A stretch of 64,000 nucleotides of DNA from Linanthus parryae (lineage: Eukaryota > Streptophyta > Magnoliopsida > Ericales > Polemoniaceae), in assembly GCA_023055425.1 (NCBI GenBank), contig JALGPY010000004.1, positions 64,689,718 through 64,753,717 on the forward strand, in the 5' to 3' direction. This document shows, piece after piece, positions 46,043-58,038 of this stretch. Position 1 is the stretch's first letter, and every line of letters starts with the position of its first letter. A model generated the notes under the pieces. The model was given only the letters and a program-made list of their open reading frames with translations, was not told the DNA's origin and searched no databases. The translations under genes and the position numbers were made by a program.

Positions 46043-47290
46043 TACTCACACTTTCACATATGTTTACGGGAAGAAGTTTTGATTTAAAAAGAAGTGACCT
46101 TGTGTTGATACTCTGTTTCACGTCAGTTTCTTTGACCTAACTTTGAGATGCCTCATCACACTCATAAACATTCGCATTCTTCTCTACCTTATATCGTTTC
46201 GAAGCCCTATGTGTCTACATTCATCTCCAACTGATTTCATGCCAAAATTCCTTATACATTTTTCCAGGATGTGTGTTCTTTTGAACTGTGTCTGGATGAA
46301 CTGGGTTCGGATATATTCTGTCTCCCAAATTTGTGAGGCCATTACTCACTCATACGAGCTTGTATTTTGCTCTATCTTATACCGATTCGAAGCTCTATGT
46401 GTCTATTTTTACCTCTAGTTGGATCCATTCCTAAAAAATTTCTATATCGTTCGAAATTTCAATTTTTGTAAAGTGTGTAAAATCTGAAAAGTTCATTTCT
46501 CGTCCAGTGGCATGCGCTACCTTAGAGAAAATCATTCCCCCGTCCATTCATCTTATAGGGTCATCATAATCATGTTATGGTGAATTTTAAGAACCTTATT
46601 TTTGTCTTATAGTCACTATCGTGCACTTGTCTTGATGTTGGCTTGTTCTTATTATTTGTAGAGACTCCTTCTTAGCGTTGCACTTGGATTCCCGTATCGT
46701 TTGCTAGTAAGGACTTTATAAGATAGAACCCAAGGTGACTACTTAATTTTTTATGGGCTATGAGGTGGATATTGTGTAATTTCTGAATGGTGGAATGTGT
46801 TCTTAATAACTACTTGGGGGTTTGTACATTTCATTGGAGATATATCCCTATTTTTAAGCATGTTTATAAATGATATTTGTTAAATTGAAAGTACATGGTA
46901 TGTTTTATAAATGTTTGGCCGAGATGGTTTCCTAATTGACACTATTGGACAATACCCTAACGGTTGGGGGACAATACACTGGTACAGTACCCTAACGGTT
47001 GGGGGATATACACCGAACAGTACCCTCTTGACGCGGGGACAATAGACCGGAGGTCGATACCTTGACCCACGGCTATAATATGGGATGAGCCATGAACATG
47101 TGCTTTGTCATGACATGTCGAATATATTTTTGTCCGATGTAGTGATTCTACGCAGACTCCCCATATTTGATGGTATAGGAAATATTAGTAATTAGTTACA
47201 TTTAGTATTTACCTGTCAGTCCTTCTCCGAGAATATTAATAGCTTGTATCAGTCTGATTTATACAATTAATACAATTATCTTGTTCTACA
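46043..47290. other. Unassigned 1.2 kb; probably LTR debris plus the copia 5' LTR
   Basis: Two similar stretches (46178-46245 and 46368-46435, both CTTATAcCG-TTCGAAGC-CTATGTGTCTA) lie 190 bp apart. At 46950-47060 there are repeats of ACCCTAACGGTTGGGGGA and related units. This resembles decayed gypsy LTR sequence but no pair exists in the window. The last 120-155 bp, ending TTGTTCTACA at 47290, should be the Ale-like 5' LTR. Its start (47137 TGTAG or 47169 TGATG) cannot be fixed without its partner. Confidence 0.45.
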
Positions 47291-47302
47291 TGGTATCAGA
47301 GC
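47291..47302 (+). other. Copia primer binding site
   Basis: TGGTATCAGAGC, the canonical initiator tRNA-Met site, directly after an LTR-like end CTACA. Confidence 0.9.
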
Positions 47303-47339
47303 GGGTTCCAAGCCCTAGCTTCTGATTTATTTTTTCTCT

Positions 47340-48300
47340 GCTCGGACGACCCGAGAAGCAGCCTCATCAATAGCAGCGCTGCCAGACGTCTTCGTCATAG
47401 TACAATCTCTGTTGCTTCTCTTCCGCTAATCTCTTCCCATAACTGGCCTTCGTTGCCTTTTCGTTGTCTCTTCGGTGCACTCCAACCCCTGAATTTTCGT
47501 GCCACCAAAGAACATTGGTAACCCACTGATTGTGGTTCACAATCATTCAATTGAGTTACTTGTGGGTCACTGCTGAATCGCCATCCAAATCAGAGCTTTG
47601 GTTTTGGTTGGTACTGAAATCAAACTACAATTGTGGTCCAATCAGGTCTTCTTTTTTTTACAATCATTTATTGAATTTGGTTTATGCTCCACTTGTTTAT
47701 TGGTCTACGCAATGGTTGCTTACGAAACTGGAACATCGACTGCCTCCCTCGCAACCATGTTAGGTATTCTTGGTCCAATAAAGGCTCGGTGTCCACATGT
47801 TCTTGCGGTCACTGCATGTTCGTCTCCCTCTCTTACGGGTTCGAAACTTGCTCATTCGGGTTCCGGACAGCACTATCATCCTCCTCATCTGGGTCCTATG
47901 CAGCCTCACCCCTTCCTCGACTTCTGTCAGGGATGTGGTGAACAGGGTCATCGCATTCGACAGTGTTTGCATTTTGGCTGGATGCTTCAGTGGTATCATG
48001 ACTCAGGGAACGCTCGACCATCCGGCTATCACTCCTGCTCTACTGGGTATTTAGATTCTCCTTCTCCGTGGACTCCACGGGCTTATGCTGCCACTGCGGG
48101 GTTACTACCCGCACCGTCATGGCTACTTAATAGTGGTGTCACTCACCATATTACAGTTGATCTGGATAAGTTATCGTTGCTCCAGCCCTATACACATGGA
48201 GATGATGTCACCATTGGTGATGGCACAAGCTTGCCAATCACTCACACATGCTCGCTATCTTTATCCATTTCTTCAGCTTGTTCCTTTCAACTTCACAATG
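47340..48300 (+). pseudogene. gag: Ale-like gag and protease remnant
   Basis: Gag is much shorter than normal before the zinc knuckle, so an internal deletion is likely. The CCHC knuckle is complete (CQGCGEQGHRIRQC, about 47926-47967). Protease follows: WLLNSGVTHHITVDLDKL, in which D-S-G is N-S-G, then DDVTIGDGTSLPI and LHNVLCVPSI. Confidence 0.8.
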
Positions 48301-49800
48301 TTCTCTGTGTTCCTTCTATTAAGAAATATCTAATATCCATTTCCCAACTTTGTTTGTATAATAACCTAGTAGCCGAGTTTTCCTCTATTGGCTTTGTTCT
48401 AAAGGATCAAACCAGGGGGGCGTCTATCCTCACCGACCCTCTTAGAGATGGAGTCCACGAGTGTCCAGCATCCACTCCATCGATGGCACTCGTCACAGAG
48501 CCTCGTTCGTCATTTTTTTCGCGGAATCATCGTCTTGGTCATCCAGCTGGATCTATTTTTCGACTAGTAGTTTCCAAGTTTACCCTTGCGTTCGGTAGTT
48601 CACAAGAGTCTGTGTCCTGTAATGCATGTCAATGCACTAAAATTTACAAACTCCCATTTCATAATTCAAGTATAAAGTCATTTCGTCATCTTGAATTTGT
48701 CTTTTTTTGATGTCTGGAACTCTCCTCGCACATCTCATGATGGTTCCAAATACTATGTCATATTTGTTGACCATGTTTTTAAGTATATTTGGCTCTATTC
48801 AATGCAATGTAAATATCATTTGCGTGATATTTTTCCGATGGCGTGCTTTGGTTGAGAAGTACTTATCTCTCTCTCTCTGTCTCAAAACCCTATATTTTGA
48901 CAATGGTAGAGAATACAATGGTCTCCATGACTATCTCTCTACTAATGGCATCATCTAACTTACCTCTCCACCCATACGCCTCAGCATAATGGGTATGCTG
49001 AACGACGCCATCGATACATTGTAGAAGTTGGTCTTGCACTGCTTCATCATGCGTCCATGCCCACCCACTACTGGCCCTATGCCTTCACCACTACTATCTA
49101 GCTCATCAATCGTCACCCCACGCGAAGTCTCCGATTCTGTTCCCCGTTTCAGATCATCTTTAACCAACAAACTAACTATGCCAAACTTCGTGTATTTAGT
49201 TGTCTCTGTTAACCATACCTTCATCCGTACACGACTCATAAGCTAGATGATCGGTCTACCCCTTATGTCTTTGTCGAGTACTCCTTAACCCATAGTTCAG
49301 ATCTTTTTCTTGATGTCACTTCTCATCGTCTATATTTGTACCGACATTTTCGGTTCGATGATTCATCCTGTCCCTTTGCTGTTCAATCGCATGTTCCCTC
49401 TTCCACACCAGATGATCTTGCCTCCCTTTGGATTTCATCTTCCACCAGCATACTTACACTGCTATCTCCGTCACCATTAGTAGATGCACCCTCGGCGGTA
49501 CCTTCGTCTCCTTTAGTTGTTGTCCCATTACGTCTGCCACCTTTCTCACCAGATATGAATGCACCTCACAGGTATTCGGCATAACATTTTATTTTTCGTA
49601 CACGTGCTCCCGCCCACTTTCCACCTCCTACACTGACCGAGTCTCCAGATTCATCAGTGGCCAAATCCCTTCCTCATGCACCCCCTGCCTCCAATCATCC
49701 TATGGTCAACAGGTCTCATGATGGAACTCTTCGTAACAATCTTCGCTATACCTTTACTGCTATCTCCTCTAGTGATACTGATAGCGAACCCACTTTTGTC
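48301..49800 (+). pseudogene. pol: Ale-like integrase remnant
   Basis: Zinc region RNHRLGHPAGSIFRLV and SCNACQCTKIYKLPF near 48530-48660. The core is in several frames: YYVIFVDHVFKYIWLYSM at about 48750, FDNGREYNGLHDYLSTNGI at about 48895. An ERRHRYIVEVGLALLHHAS-like segment lies at about 49005 and YLYRHFRFDDSSCPFAV at about 49335. It ends in Pro/Ser-rich linker text. Confidence 0.75.
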
Positions 49801-50357
49801 ACATAGGCTTTGAGGCACCCTCAGTGGTGTGCTACCATGACTGCTAAGCTTGATGCTCTGGTTCATAATAATACATGGGATCTTGTTTTACCACCTCGTT
49901 CCGCTAATGTGGTTGGTTGCAGGTGGGTTTCCGCATTAAGCGTAACCCTGATGGCTCTATTGAATCATACAAGACGTGTCTTGCTGCAAAGGGGTTTCAT
50001 CAACGACCCGGAATTGATTATCATGACACTTTTAATCCGGTTTCTATATCGTCCACTATTTGGCTGGTTCTTTCTATCGTTGTTTCTCAGCAATGGCCTA
50101 GGATACAGTTGAATGTCAACAATGCTTTTCTCCATGGGCTCTCTCTTTGAGACTATGTATATGCATCAGCCTCCTGGAATTGTGGATCATGACGTCCTCG
50201 TCATGTGTGTCGCCTTAATAAGGAAACTTATGGCCTCAAGCAGGCCTCGGTATGCTGAGCTACACCATTTTCTTCTTCACCAGGGTTTCGTCAACTCTCG
50301 GGAGGATACGTCTCTTTTCATATATCGTCATTCAAGGGTTATTCTATATTTGCTGGT
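49801..50357 (+). pseudogene. pol: Ale-like RT, N-terminal part
   Basis: ALRHPQWCATMTAKLDALVH, NTWDLVLPPRSANVVGCRWV and then, after slips, GSIESYKTCLAAKGFHQRPG and QLNVNNAFLHG are in order. The catalytic Asp of QLDVNNAF-type text reads Asn. The last codons before Tat2 are FIYRHSRVILYLLV. Confidence 0.82.
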
Positions 50358-50968
50358 TGTGTACAAGGGAATCCTCGAGATATCTCCAAGTATACACCTC
50401 AAACAGGGAATAAGAACACAGAGAGTTATAGGGTGTGTTGTAGGGAGAGAGTAAGCACTGGTAACTGCTTGTGAGAGAGAGAAAGTAAGCTATGGCGCTG
50501 GACCAATGTGTCTTACGAGTCTTGTTGTTTCGCAACGGGGAGGTAACGATCCTATATATAGTGGGGAAGTGACCGTTGGGGGTTTAGTGCACCATAAATG
50601 GCGGCTTATGATAGAGCCCCCAACGGCACATTCGAGCGTGTATATAGGAACTGTCACGCATCTGTCCGCAAGTATCGGAGACCGTTATGAGATCAGCCGC
50701 ATTAATGGGACACGTAAGCCTAGGATCTCTCAGTTAGTTACCAGAGGTCCCGCGCAAGCTTGGTTGTCGCATGCGCGCGACGGACCTTACCGTACCCTCC
50801 AAACCACTAAGTCCCTACAAGTCCCGTGTTATGGTGCGCGGGGGCCCTGTCTCGTAGCCCCCACGTGGATCAGCACGTTTGGTGATCCGGTGTGGATGGA
50901 GCATAGCAAGGTGTGTTGGATGGCTGCCTCGTGGCGGCGATCTATCTGTCTGGAAAGCACTATCTACA
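50358..50968 (-). repeat. Tat2 3' LTR
   Basis: Reads TGTAGATAGTGC...CCTTGTACACA on the minus strand. Differs from the other LTR at a few per cent of sites. CTATATATAGG, a TATA candidate, is at 50551-50561 on the minus strand. Confidence 0.93.
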
Positions 50969-50985
50969 TTAGCCCCCTTTTTGCG
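50969..50985 (-). other. Tat2 polypurine tract
   Basis: Minus strand CGCAAAAAGGGGGCTAA ends at the LTR start TGTAGA. Confidence 0.85.
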
Positions 50986-51409
50986 CGTGAAGACACCTAA
51001 TCGGATAGACTTCAATGCGCAAAAACCCGCGTGCGCGTCGTTGCTATGCACCAATTCAAATACACGCAAAATCATCCCTCGTGCGCGTCATTATGACCTA
51101 GGATCCCTGGAGTCGTGTCTTCTGTTTTTCTAGGGTTTTAGGCGTGACGTCAGTGTTGGCCTGTGATTGCACGATTCGGCGGTGACGGTTGCGATTCGAC
51201 CACTGAAAGGACGTGACTCTTCAGTGTTTTTGAATAAATACCCTCGTCCTCCATTGTTGCAAGGTATTGCTTCTCTCTCTAAAGTGATGTTTTCTGAGAG
51301 CTTCCAAGAGAAAACACAGATAATCAACCACCAATTCTTCCTTGCAAACCGTCTTCTTCAAATCGCTTCATCTAAACAACGTTGGTTTTGCTCAGTTGAA
51401 TGCACTTCA
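50986..51409. other. Tat2 3' non-coding sequence
   Basis: About 420 bp between purine tract and solo LTR. No gene seen on either strand. Ends with the CTTCA target duplication (51405-51409). Confidence 0.6.
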
Positions 51410-52778
51410 TGTTGTAATAGATGCCCTAGAGGCAATCTAATTTTCGTATGAATTGGCTAGAATAATCATTGTATTATTTATGGAGATATTTAATATAATG
51501 AAGTCCTTAGATTTACAAATCGTTTTGTTTATCTTAAATATCCCTAGTCAAATATAATGATTAACTGGACGATCATCTATAGACTAGTATGGGTTGGATT
51601 GATATGGAGATATCACGATCCAACACATAGGTATGTATTAGGAGTAATGACATACCGTATTGACCCAAATCCGAGAAGGCTACATACAAGTTATGTAAAG
51701 TCACAAGCGCTTCTCGCGGTGATAGGATATTATCATCCTTAGACTTGAAGTCACTAGATCCTATAGTTGTGGAATATTGTGCTTTGACAACGTCAAACGC
51801 TACTCCGTAACTGGGTAGTTATAAAAGCGCATGTTGGGAAAAATAGGAAGCAAGCTTAGAGATGGTGAGTGAAGTAGATAGGATTTGTCCCTCCCACATA
51901 ACGGGAGCAAATATCTGAGGCCACTCGAGGGATGGCGCCTATGGAATGTGTGGCCAGACTCATATGAATCAATATGGGGATATTGATGTCATATGCATAG
52001 ATAGGGCTATTCCCAGGATCGGGAAACATGGATTGGATATACGAGTGTGACTTGTATGTCTCGTTTCCAATCCGGATAATGAGACAAAGGGATGCGATAG
52101 ATGTGTTGGGTGGCATGGATGTGTTGCTAGACACCGCTCCATGTTTGTAAATAGTTACTACCAATTAAGTAGAAACCTATGGGGTCACACGCCATATGGA
52201 TATAATTGGACAAGAGACTTAATTATTAGGGATTAATTAAAAGGATCATATTGCAACAAGTTGCTAACTTAGTAGGACTAATTAGCAAATAATACTAGTC
52301 CATATATGGATATGATTAGTATTGGGCCCTTTATGGAAACAACTGGGAGTAGTTGGACTATATAAAGGAACTCCTTCCTTACCTCTCAATACATGTTATT
52401 CATAACACATATTGAGAGGAGAGAAAAGAGTTGAGAGCAAGCAAGTAAGAGGCGTCCTCCCCTTACCCGCCGCCCCAAACTCGTCGGCCACACAAGGAGG
52501 CCGAATTCCTCCTTGTGGCTTCGTTGTGTGATTCCATTGTCTCCTTACTCAGTTCTAGCTAGCACAAGAAGGTTCGAAGGTCCAATCCTCTATCCTAGGC
52601 GTGGATCAACCGTAGAGAACGTGACAATATTCGCGTTTGAAGTCGTCAAAGGAGAACCCAAAGGTAAACACATATTAATCCTTTACTATCGTTATGTGTT
52701 CTTGACTTGTGATCCTTGGAGGGATTTTAAAGGAACAATTATCTTCTTCCGCTGCGATTCCATGTTCAAAGCCCTACA
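51410..52778 (+). repeat. Angela-type solo LTR
   Basis: 1369 bp from TGTTGTAATAGATGCCC to AAAGCCCTACA, with perfect 5-bp duplications CTTCA (51405-51409, 52779-52783). No internal region, so two LTRs have recombined. Clearly related to 5379-6936 but closer to the inverted copy at 62931. TATATAAA at 52359-52366. Its end is 27 bp upstream of the TATA box of the PMD gene. Confidence 0.95.
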
Positions 52779-52805
52779 CTTCATACCTTTGAATTGTCTT
52801 GAATC

Positions 52806-52813
52806 TATAAAAC
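52806..52813 (+). promoter_or_regulatory. TATA box of the Tat2 PMD gene
   Basis: TATAAAAC in the context ATCTATAAAACCC, about 240 bp before ATG 53045. The text TTTTCTATAG just before the ATG looks like a splice acceptor, so a 5' UTR intron is likely. Confidence 0.5.
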
Positions 52814-53044
52814 CCAGAATTGCTCAAAATACGCCATCGCTTAATACTGCTGAAGAGGTTTCTTCTAAAACCCCAAAATATTTGAAACGACTTAAGACAG
52901 TAATTGTCTGCAATTCTAAACTCAGAACTGTTCTTCTTCCCAACTTAACAATCTCGAACTCAAAAACTTGTATGATCTGTTCTTGGGTTTGAAACTGAAA
53001 ATGGATATATTTCTCCCTCCTTCTTTTCTTGCTTTTCTATAGAA

Positions 53045-56000
53045 ATGCCCAAGACAAAAGCGATCAAATCCGCGAAGGAGCCCGAAGAAATCCCTGATCT
53101 TCCAAAGACCTTGTGGAAGAAAGCTCCATATCTGGGTGGAGAAGACTTCTATCATGCTAGAACTGAAGTAAGGAATATACCAGATCCTGCTACCGAAGAT
53201 CTGCTAATGTTGAACCCTCTTACTAGTCAAGCCCGGTTGGAGTTGATTGACGCCAAGGATGTGGTGAGATTAGGTGTTGAAAATGGGTTCTTCCCCCATA
53301 CTGACATTTCTACTCAGGCCTTCGTTCAGAAGATGAACCTAATGGATGAGTGGATTGACCATGTGCTGAATCACCATGACATTATGCTAGATCAAGCTGG
53401 AATCTATTATGCTGTCAGGGTTACAAAGGGTGCTGCTGTGAAGCTAGACCAAACTATGCTTCTAAACCTTTTCTCTCTATACTCGCATGCGACTCATACT
53501 TTTCACTTTGCTGAGTTTGAGGCTTCCCCAACTTTGGAAGACGTGCAAATACTGTATGAGCTCTCTCCCATGGGCGAAGTCGACCCCTTTACCCCTTTAA
53601 AATCTGATCCGGAGCTCGCCCTTTATGCGCAGATGGAGGAGTGCTTAACCGAGGTAAAGAAAATTTCCACCCGCTGGACATCTGCGGAAGTTCTTCCTAC
53701 GTGGCAGTTGGTTGAAACCTCTCCAAAGAATACTTGGGAAAATGGGTGCAGTATTTCTTTCGCGATTATGCGAACAGTAAAATCACCAAGGAAATACTGG
53801 AGAAGGATCCGAAAGCGAAAAATTGTATCGAGGGAAAGGGGTATCATTTGACCTTGTGCGGCTTCCTCTGTGTCTGGCTGTCGCGATATTTGATCGACGG
53901 TCATCCTCATTACAGGGTCTTTTATCATGTCTTGCCCCTTGCCATTAAGTTAGCTCTTGGCCAGAAGGTCGCCCTTGGACCTCTAGTGCTAGGAACCCTG
54001 TATCATCGGTTAGACGAGCTTGTGGTGGAAATTGAGGAGTCGCGTGGGCGTCTTGATGTGCTGACGTTTTTCAACATTTCATTTCTTACCATGTGGGTTT
54101 TTGAAAGGTGGCCCTCTTATGCTCCTGTCCCTTCGAGACCCAATTCATGGAACGCTCCGAGTGCGAAGAATGCACTTCGAAGTGGGAGAGTTGCCCGATG
54201 GTATAGGACCAACCCTCCTAAATGTTCATGGAGTTTGGTATGCGATGATAAGACAAAATTTACAGCCAGGCCCTACACTAATCGCATTGATAATGTGCGA
54301 TTTTTCTCGAGACTGTAACCTATTAGGGATAGCTCCCTCTCCGAAGATACTCTCCTCAGGGGGGATGATTGCTACAGGTAATTCCTCTACTGGTGCTTAA
54401 GAGGTTCACTGCCTGCCCTTGCCGAAAATGTTTCTGAAATAACTTCCAAGTATGAGCGGATCACAGTCGATGTCGACTCGACTCTCGTCTCACCCCAGTT
54501 TGGTTTTGACGCAGTAGCGCCTTCGATTTGGCCTAGGTCAGTGAACAGAGATTGCTACAAGCGACTGCTGACAAGGAAATGTAAACCTATCCTTCTTAGC
54601 AACTTGCCTTTCACCCAGCCTTCAGGGAAACATGTAGGTCGCCTTACCAAGAACTGGATTGCTTACTGGAACGCTCAACAAACAAGGTTGGATGTATCCT
54701 TGCCTCCCCGTCTCAGCAAAGCTCCTGCGATCAAAAGGAATACATTCCCGTTCCGTCAGAATTGCAGTTTGGAGGATTCAAAGTATGGATTCTATTCCCT
54801 GCTTGATATTGACGACCACTTGTGCCCAGCCGCGATTCTTGAGAAGAAGATGACCGCTGTTAGGGGCGGAGTTGTATGTGTGATCCAGTACAGCGAAGCT
54901 TTTGCCAAGGTAAACAACTCTCTTTCGTTCTTGAAACACTCCTTTCTTTGAAATGCTGACTTACATAAGATTTTCTTTTCCAGTGTTGTTTGAGGAGGTT
55001 CGCATCTGGGGACCGCTGTCCATCATTGGTCAATTCTATTGTTAAAGCCAAGAGGCAAAAGCAAGAAATCCTTCTAGAAATGGAATTGTCCCCCGAGGTG
55101 GAGGCTCTAATACGCGAGGTAATGGACATATTCGCTCGTTCCCTAATAAACGACGATACTGAAGTGGACGCAGAGGTTGCCCCAAAAGCTAAAAACCAAA
55201 AATAGAAGGGAATTGTGATTTCTTCGCCGCCCAGGGAAGCTCCAACTTTCATCGCCTGTGAGGTCCCCTGTTCCCAAGAACAAAGGCAAGGGTCGCATGC
55301 AGGGCAAGGCACGGAAAGATCTCGCGGTTGATACGTTCATCCCCTATGATCAGGAAGAAGGAGTTGAGGGAGAAGAAGAAGAGAGGGAAGGAGAAGGAGA
55401 AGGAGAAAGTGGAGAAGAGGAAAGGGAGGAAGATGAAATAGAGGAGAAGGAAGAGAGGAGATAGGAGAAGAATGTTCAGAAGGTAACTCAAATGAACTTA
55501 TCCTCTTTAAATCATGGCTTTCGCAGCAGTAATGTTAACTAAAATTTTCCTTCGCACATGATGATACAGAGACCATCAGTGGACTTTTGGCCAAAGAAAA
55601 GAGGAAGAAAAAGGGGTCCCGTTCAGATGCGTCCAGTGAGCCTATAGACGAAGCTATAATTGTTGAGTCTAAAAGAATGGCTGCTTAGGCGGAAGAGAGA
55701 AGGAGGAAGCGCGAGGAAGATGATATTGAGACCATGAAGAGAAGAAGTCTGGAAGAGCAGCATGCTGGTAGTATGAGCGTGGCTGCCTTAGAGCGAGCTC
55801 AACAAAATTTTGTGGAGATCGCATGCGATGAAGAAGGTACAATTTTTAAACTTGCTATGACTTATCAAGAAGTAACTTTTGGTGCGTTAAAGCACGGCTT
55901 ATCAAAATATGACATTCGCCGATGGTTAGTAAGCAAATGTGGCAAACCCTCAGGTAAACATTTGAACAATGTTTGTAATCAACTCTTAACAACTCATTCC

Positions 56001-57665
56001 CTATTGTAACGAGTTCCTTCGCAACGTCAGGTCACACGCACCTTAAAGAAGTGATAGGTGAAGATACCTCTATAGGATATGGTGTCGCATCTGTAACGTA
56101 TGATGCCGGAACCGCGATCCCACATAAATGTGGAGGTGCTCGCTTCTGGTCTAACAGAATAAGACATAACTCATAATGCAAGTTACCTCAATATCTTTCC
56201 AATTTTGCCTTGCAGGTGGTACTGCTTCAAATGAACCTGCTAATGTTGACCCGCTGCCATTGCAAGTGATGCTTCCGTCGCACAGGGCACCACCGCTTAT
56301 ATTCCAACTGCGAGAGAAGTCACTAGTGAGGCAGGCGTTGGCGGCTCTGATGAGAGCATGTTGAAGCAGAAAAGTCAACTTCCCATGTTGCATGTTCCAG
56401 AACAAAGTTCTCACATAGAGAAACCTCTGGTGGTGGCTGAAGATGTGGGAGAGCCCCTGGAAGATATTATTGAAGTGTCTGATGATGTCGAACTCGACAC
56501 CGAAATGAGAGAGGGAGATGCTGAAGTCGAGCATGTGGGAGAAACTGGCGTAATGGAGGAGATGGAAGGAGAGGATGCTGGAGCTGGAGTTCATGGAAAT
56601 GAACAGGTCGTGGAAGACATAGCATCGCATGAAAATGTCGATGTTCCAATGGATGCTCCTAAGCAAGAAGAACCTTTCGCAGATGAAGAAGTCTTTGGGT
56701 GTGCAGAAACTAACCAAGGCATCTTGCAGCCGTCGCACACGAATGTGGAAGTCCCAGCAGAGATCTTAGTCAGCGGTGGCAGTGGTGGTCCTCCCACTGT
56801 TACAACTGTTGCTGAAGTTAGTGGTGTTAATATCCCAGCCATTTCCTCGAGTGTTGCTGCTCCCCTTAATGTGTCAGGGCCTCAACCGAGCTCTGCCCCT
56901 ATTGAGATTGATTTTTCCCAAGTTCCCCTTGCGTGGAGCTTTTGGGGTTCGCAAGTAAGAGCTCCTATCGCACCTACTGCAACCTTCATCATTCCTTCTG
57001 ACTACCACGAAAGCGAGGTTCAAGCTGACAGGCAGGAAATGCAGCGAGGAGATGCTTCAGCTGTCCCTGTTATGCGCATTCCTACTCTGCATGAAATTGT
57101 CGAAGGAACATGTATACTATAGTGTTGTCACATGTCATACTTTATGTACTTGTTAGTAATTTGCATCCCAAAACTTGTCATTTCTTTAGGAATGAGGCAA
57201 CCTGATGTGGACTGCCTTATGAAGACGCGCCTTTCATACCCGTGGTCATTTGCGAGAGCCCTAGAGCTGGGTCCCTTCGATAGAAGATTTTTCGTAACTG
57301 AAGCCACCTGGATCCTGGAGCAATTGTTAGTGACAACCCCTGCTACTATCTCAACTGATAATGCGCGCACGCTCTATGATACATGTAAGAGCCTGCAGGG
57401 TAAAGCTCAGAGCCGGTTGGACTTTGGATTCCTTTTCAACAGGGCTACACAAATACTCACATTTGCGATGCTGAAGTATGGCTACCGCAATCTCTCATTT
57501 GAAAAGAGAAAATTCGAGGAGCAAAAGAAGAAAGCTGAGGAAGCTGCCAATATCTTCCACACAATGAAGACTAGCTATGAGAAGCTAAAACAAGAGGTTA
57601 AACAGGCAGCAAAAGCGTCGCTCTTGTTATCACCAGAAGACCCTCTAGACAAGGATTTATTTTAA
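53045..57665 (+). pseudogene. Tat2 antisense PMD gene (multi-exon, decayed)
   Basis: ATG 53045 (MPKTKAIKSAKEPEEIPD). Exon 1 holds the plant mobile domain: MNLMDEWIDHVLNHHDIMLD, ATHTFHFAEFEASPTLEDVQ, LSPMGEVDPF, then after a slip near 53740 CGFLCVWLSRYLIDGHPHYR, LPLAIKLALGQKVALGPLV and MWVFERWPSYAPVPSRP. More slips near 54150. The reading frame resumes by 54360 and runs to a clear GT-AG intron (54910-54983). Later exons encode a charged coiled region (55570-55850), a long acidic segment (56358-57122, ending EIVEG) and a C-terminal helical part (57190-57665: RQPDVDCLMKTRLSYPWSFA, EKRKFEEQKKKAEEAANIF). In-frame stops 54379, 55203 and 55686 all fit C-to-T. It lies antisense to gag. PMD genes of the MAIL type are the nearest known relatives. 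Confidence 0.82.
54910..54983 (+). other. Intron in the Tat2 PMD gene
   Basis: Donor GCCAAG|GTAAAC, acceptor TTTTCTTTTCCAG|TGTTG, with a strong pyrimidine tract. 74 bp. Splicing joins YSEAFAK to CCLRRFASGDRCPSL. Confidence 0.75.
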
Positions 57666-57998
57666 AAGTTGCGCATATTGTAATGCTTCCCCCTTTTTTT
57701 CAAACACTTAGGGAATTCTATGTTAGCTTTTGCTGCTCTTTTGAAAGATATTCCGCTCACGTTTTAATGCTATATCAACTGTGATATCATGTTTTGACGT
57801 AAATACCTTGATTATTGCGCTATTATTTATTAGATAAGCGTGATTACCGTGCAATGGGCCCCATCCTTATCATGACCTTGCGTCATTAAATGGGGTGTGC
57901 TACTGTATCGTCGTAGCCTTTAGTAGGGTAATTGATTCTTACCCGTTTCCGAGGCGTTACTGACTCAGCAAGGGAACTGAAGAGTCCTTTTTGAAATC
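57666..57998 (+). other. Intergenic region between Tat2 antisense genes
   Basis: 3' region of the PMD gene and 5' region of the next. AT-rich, no gene. The second gene's TATA box follows. Confidence 0.6.
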
Positions 57999-58006
57999 TA
58001 TATAAA
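57999..58006 (+). promoter_or_regulatory. TATA box of the second Tat2 antisense gene
   Basis: TATATAAA in AATCTATATAAACCTCC, 33 bp before ATG 58039. The spacing implies a very short leader. Confidence 0.6.
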
Positions 58007-58038
58007 CCTCCCTTCTTGCTATTTGGTTCTTCATCAAA

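Noticed and set aside
50506..51000. 164-codon plus-strand frame as a gene
   Set aside because: It lies in the Tat2 LTR and recurs at 61307-61760 with the other LTR; it shows no protein features.
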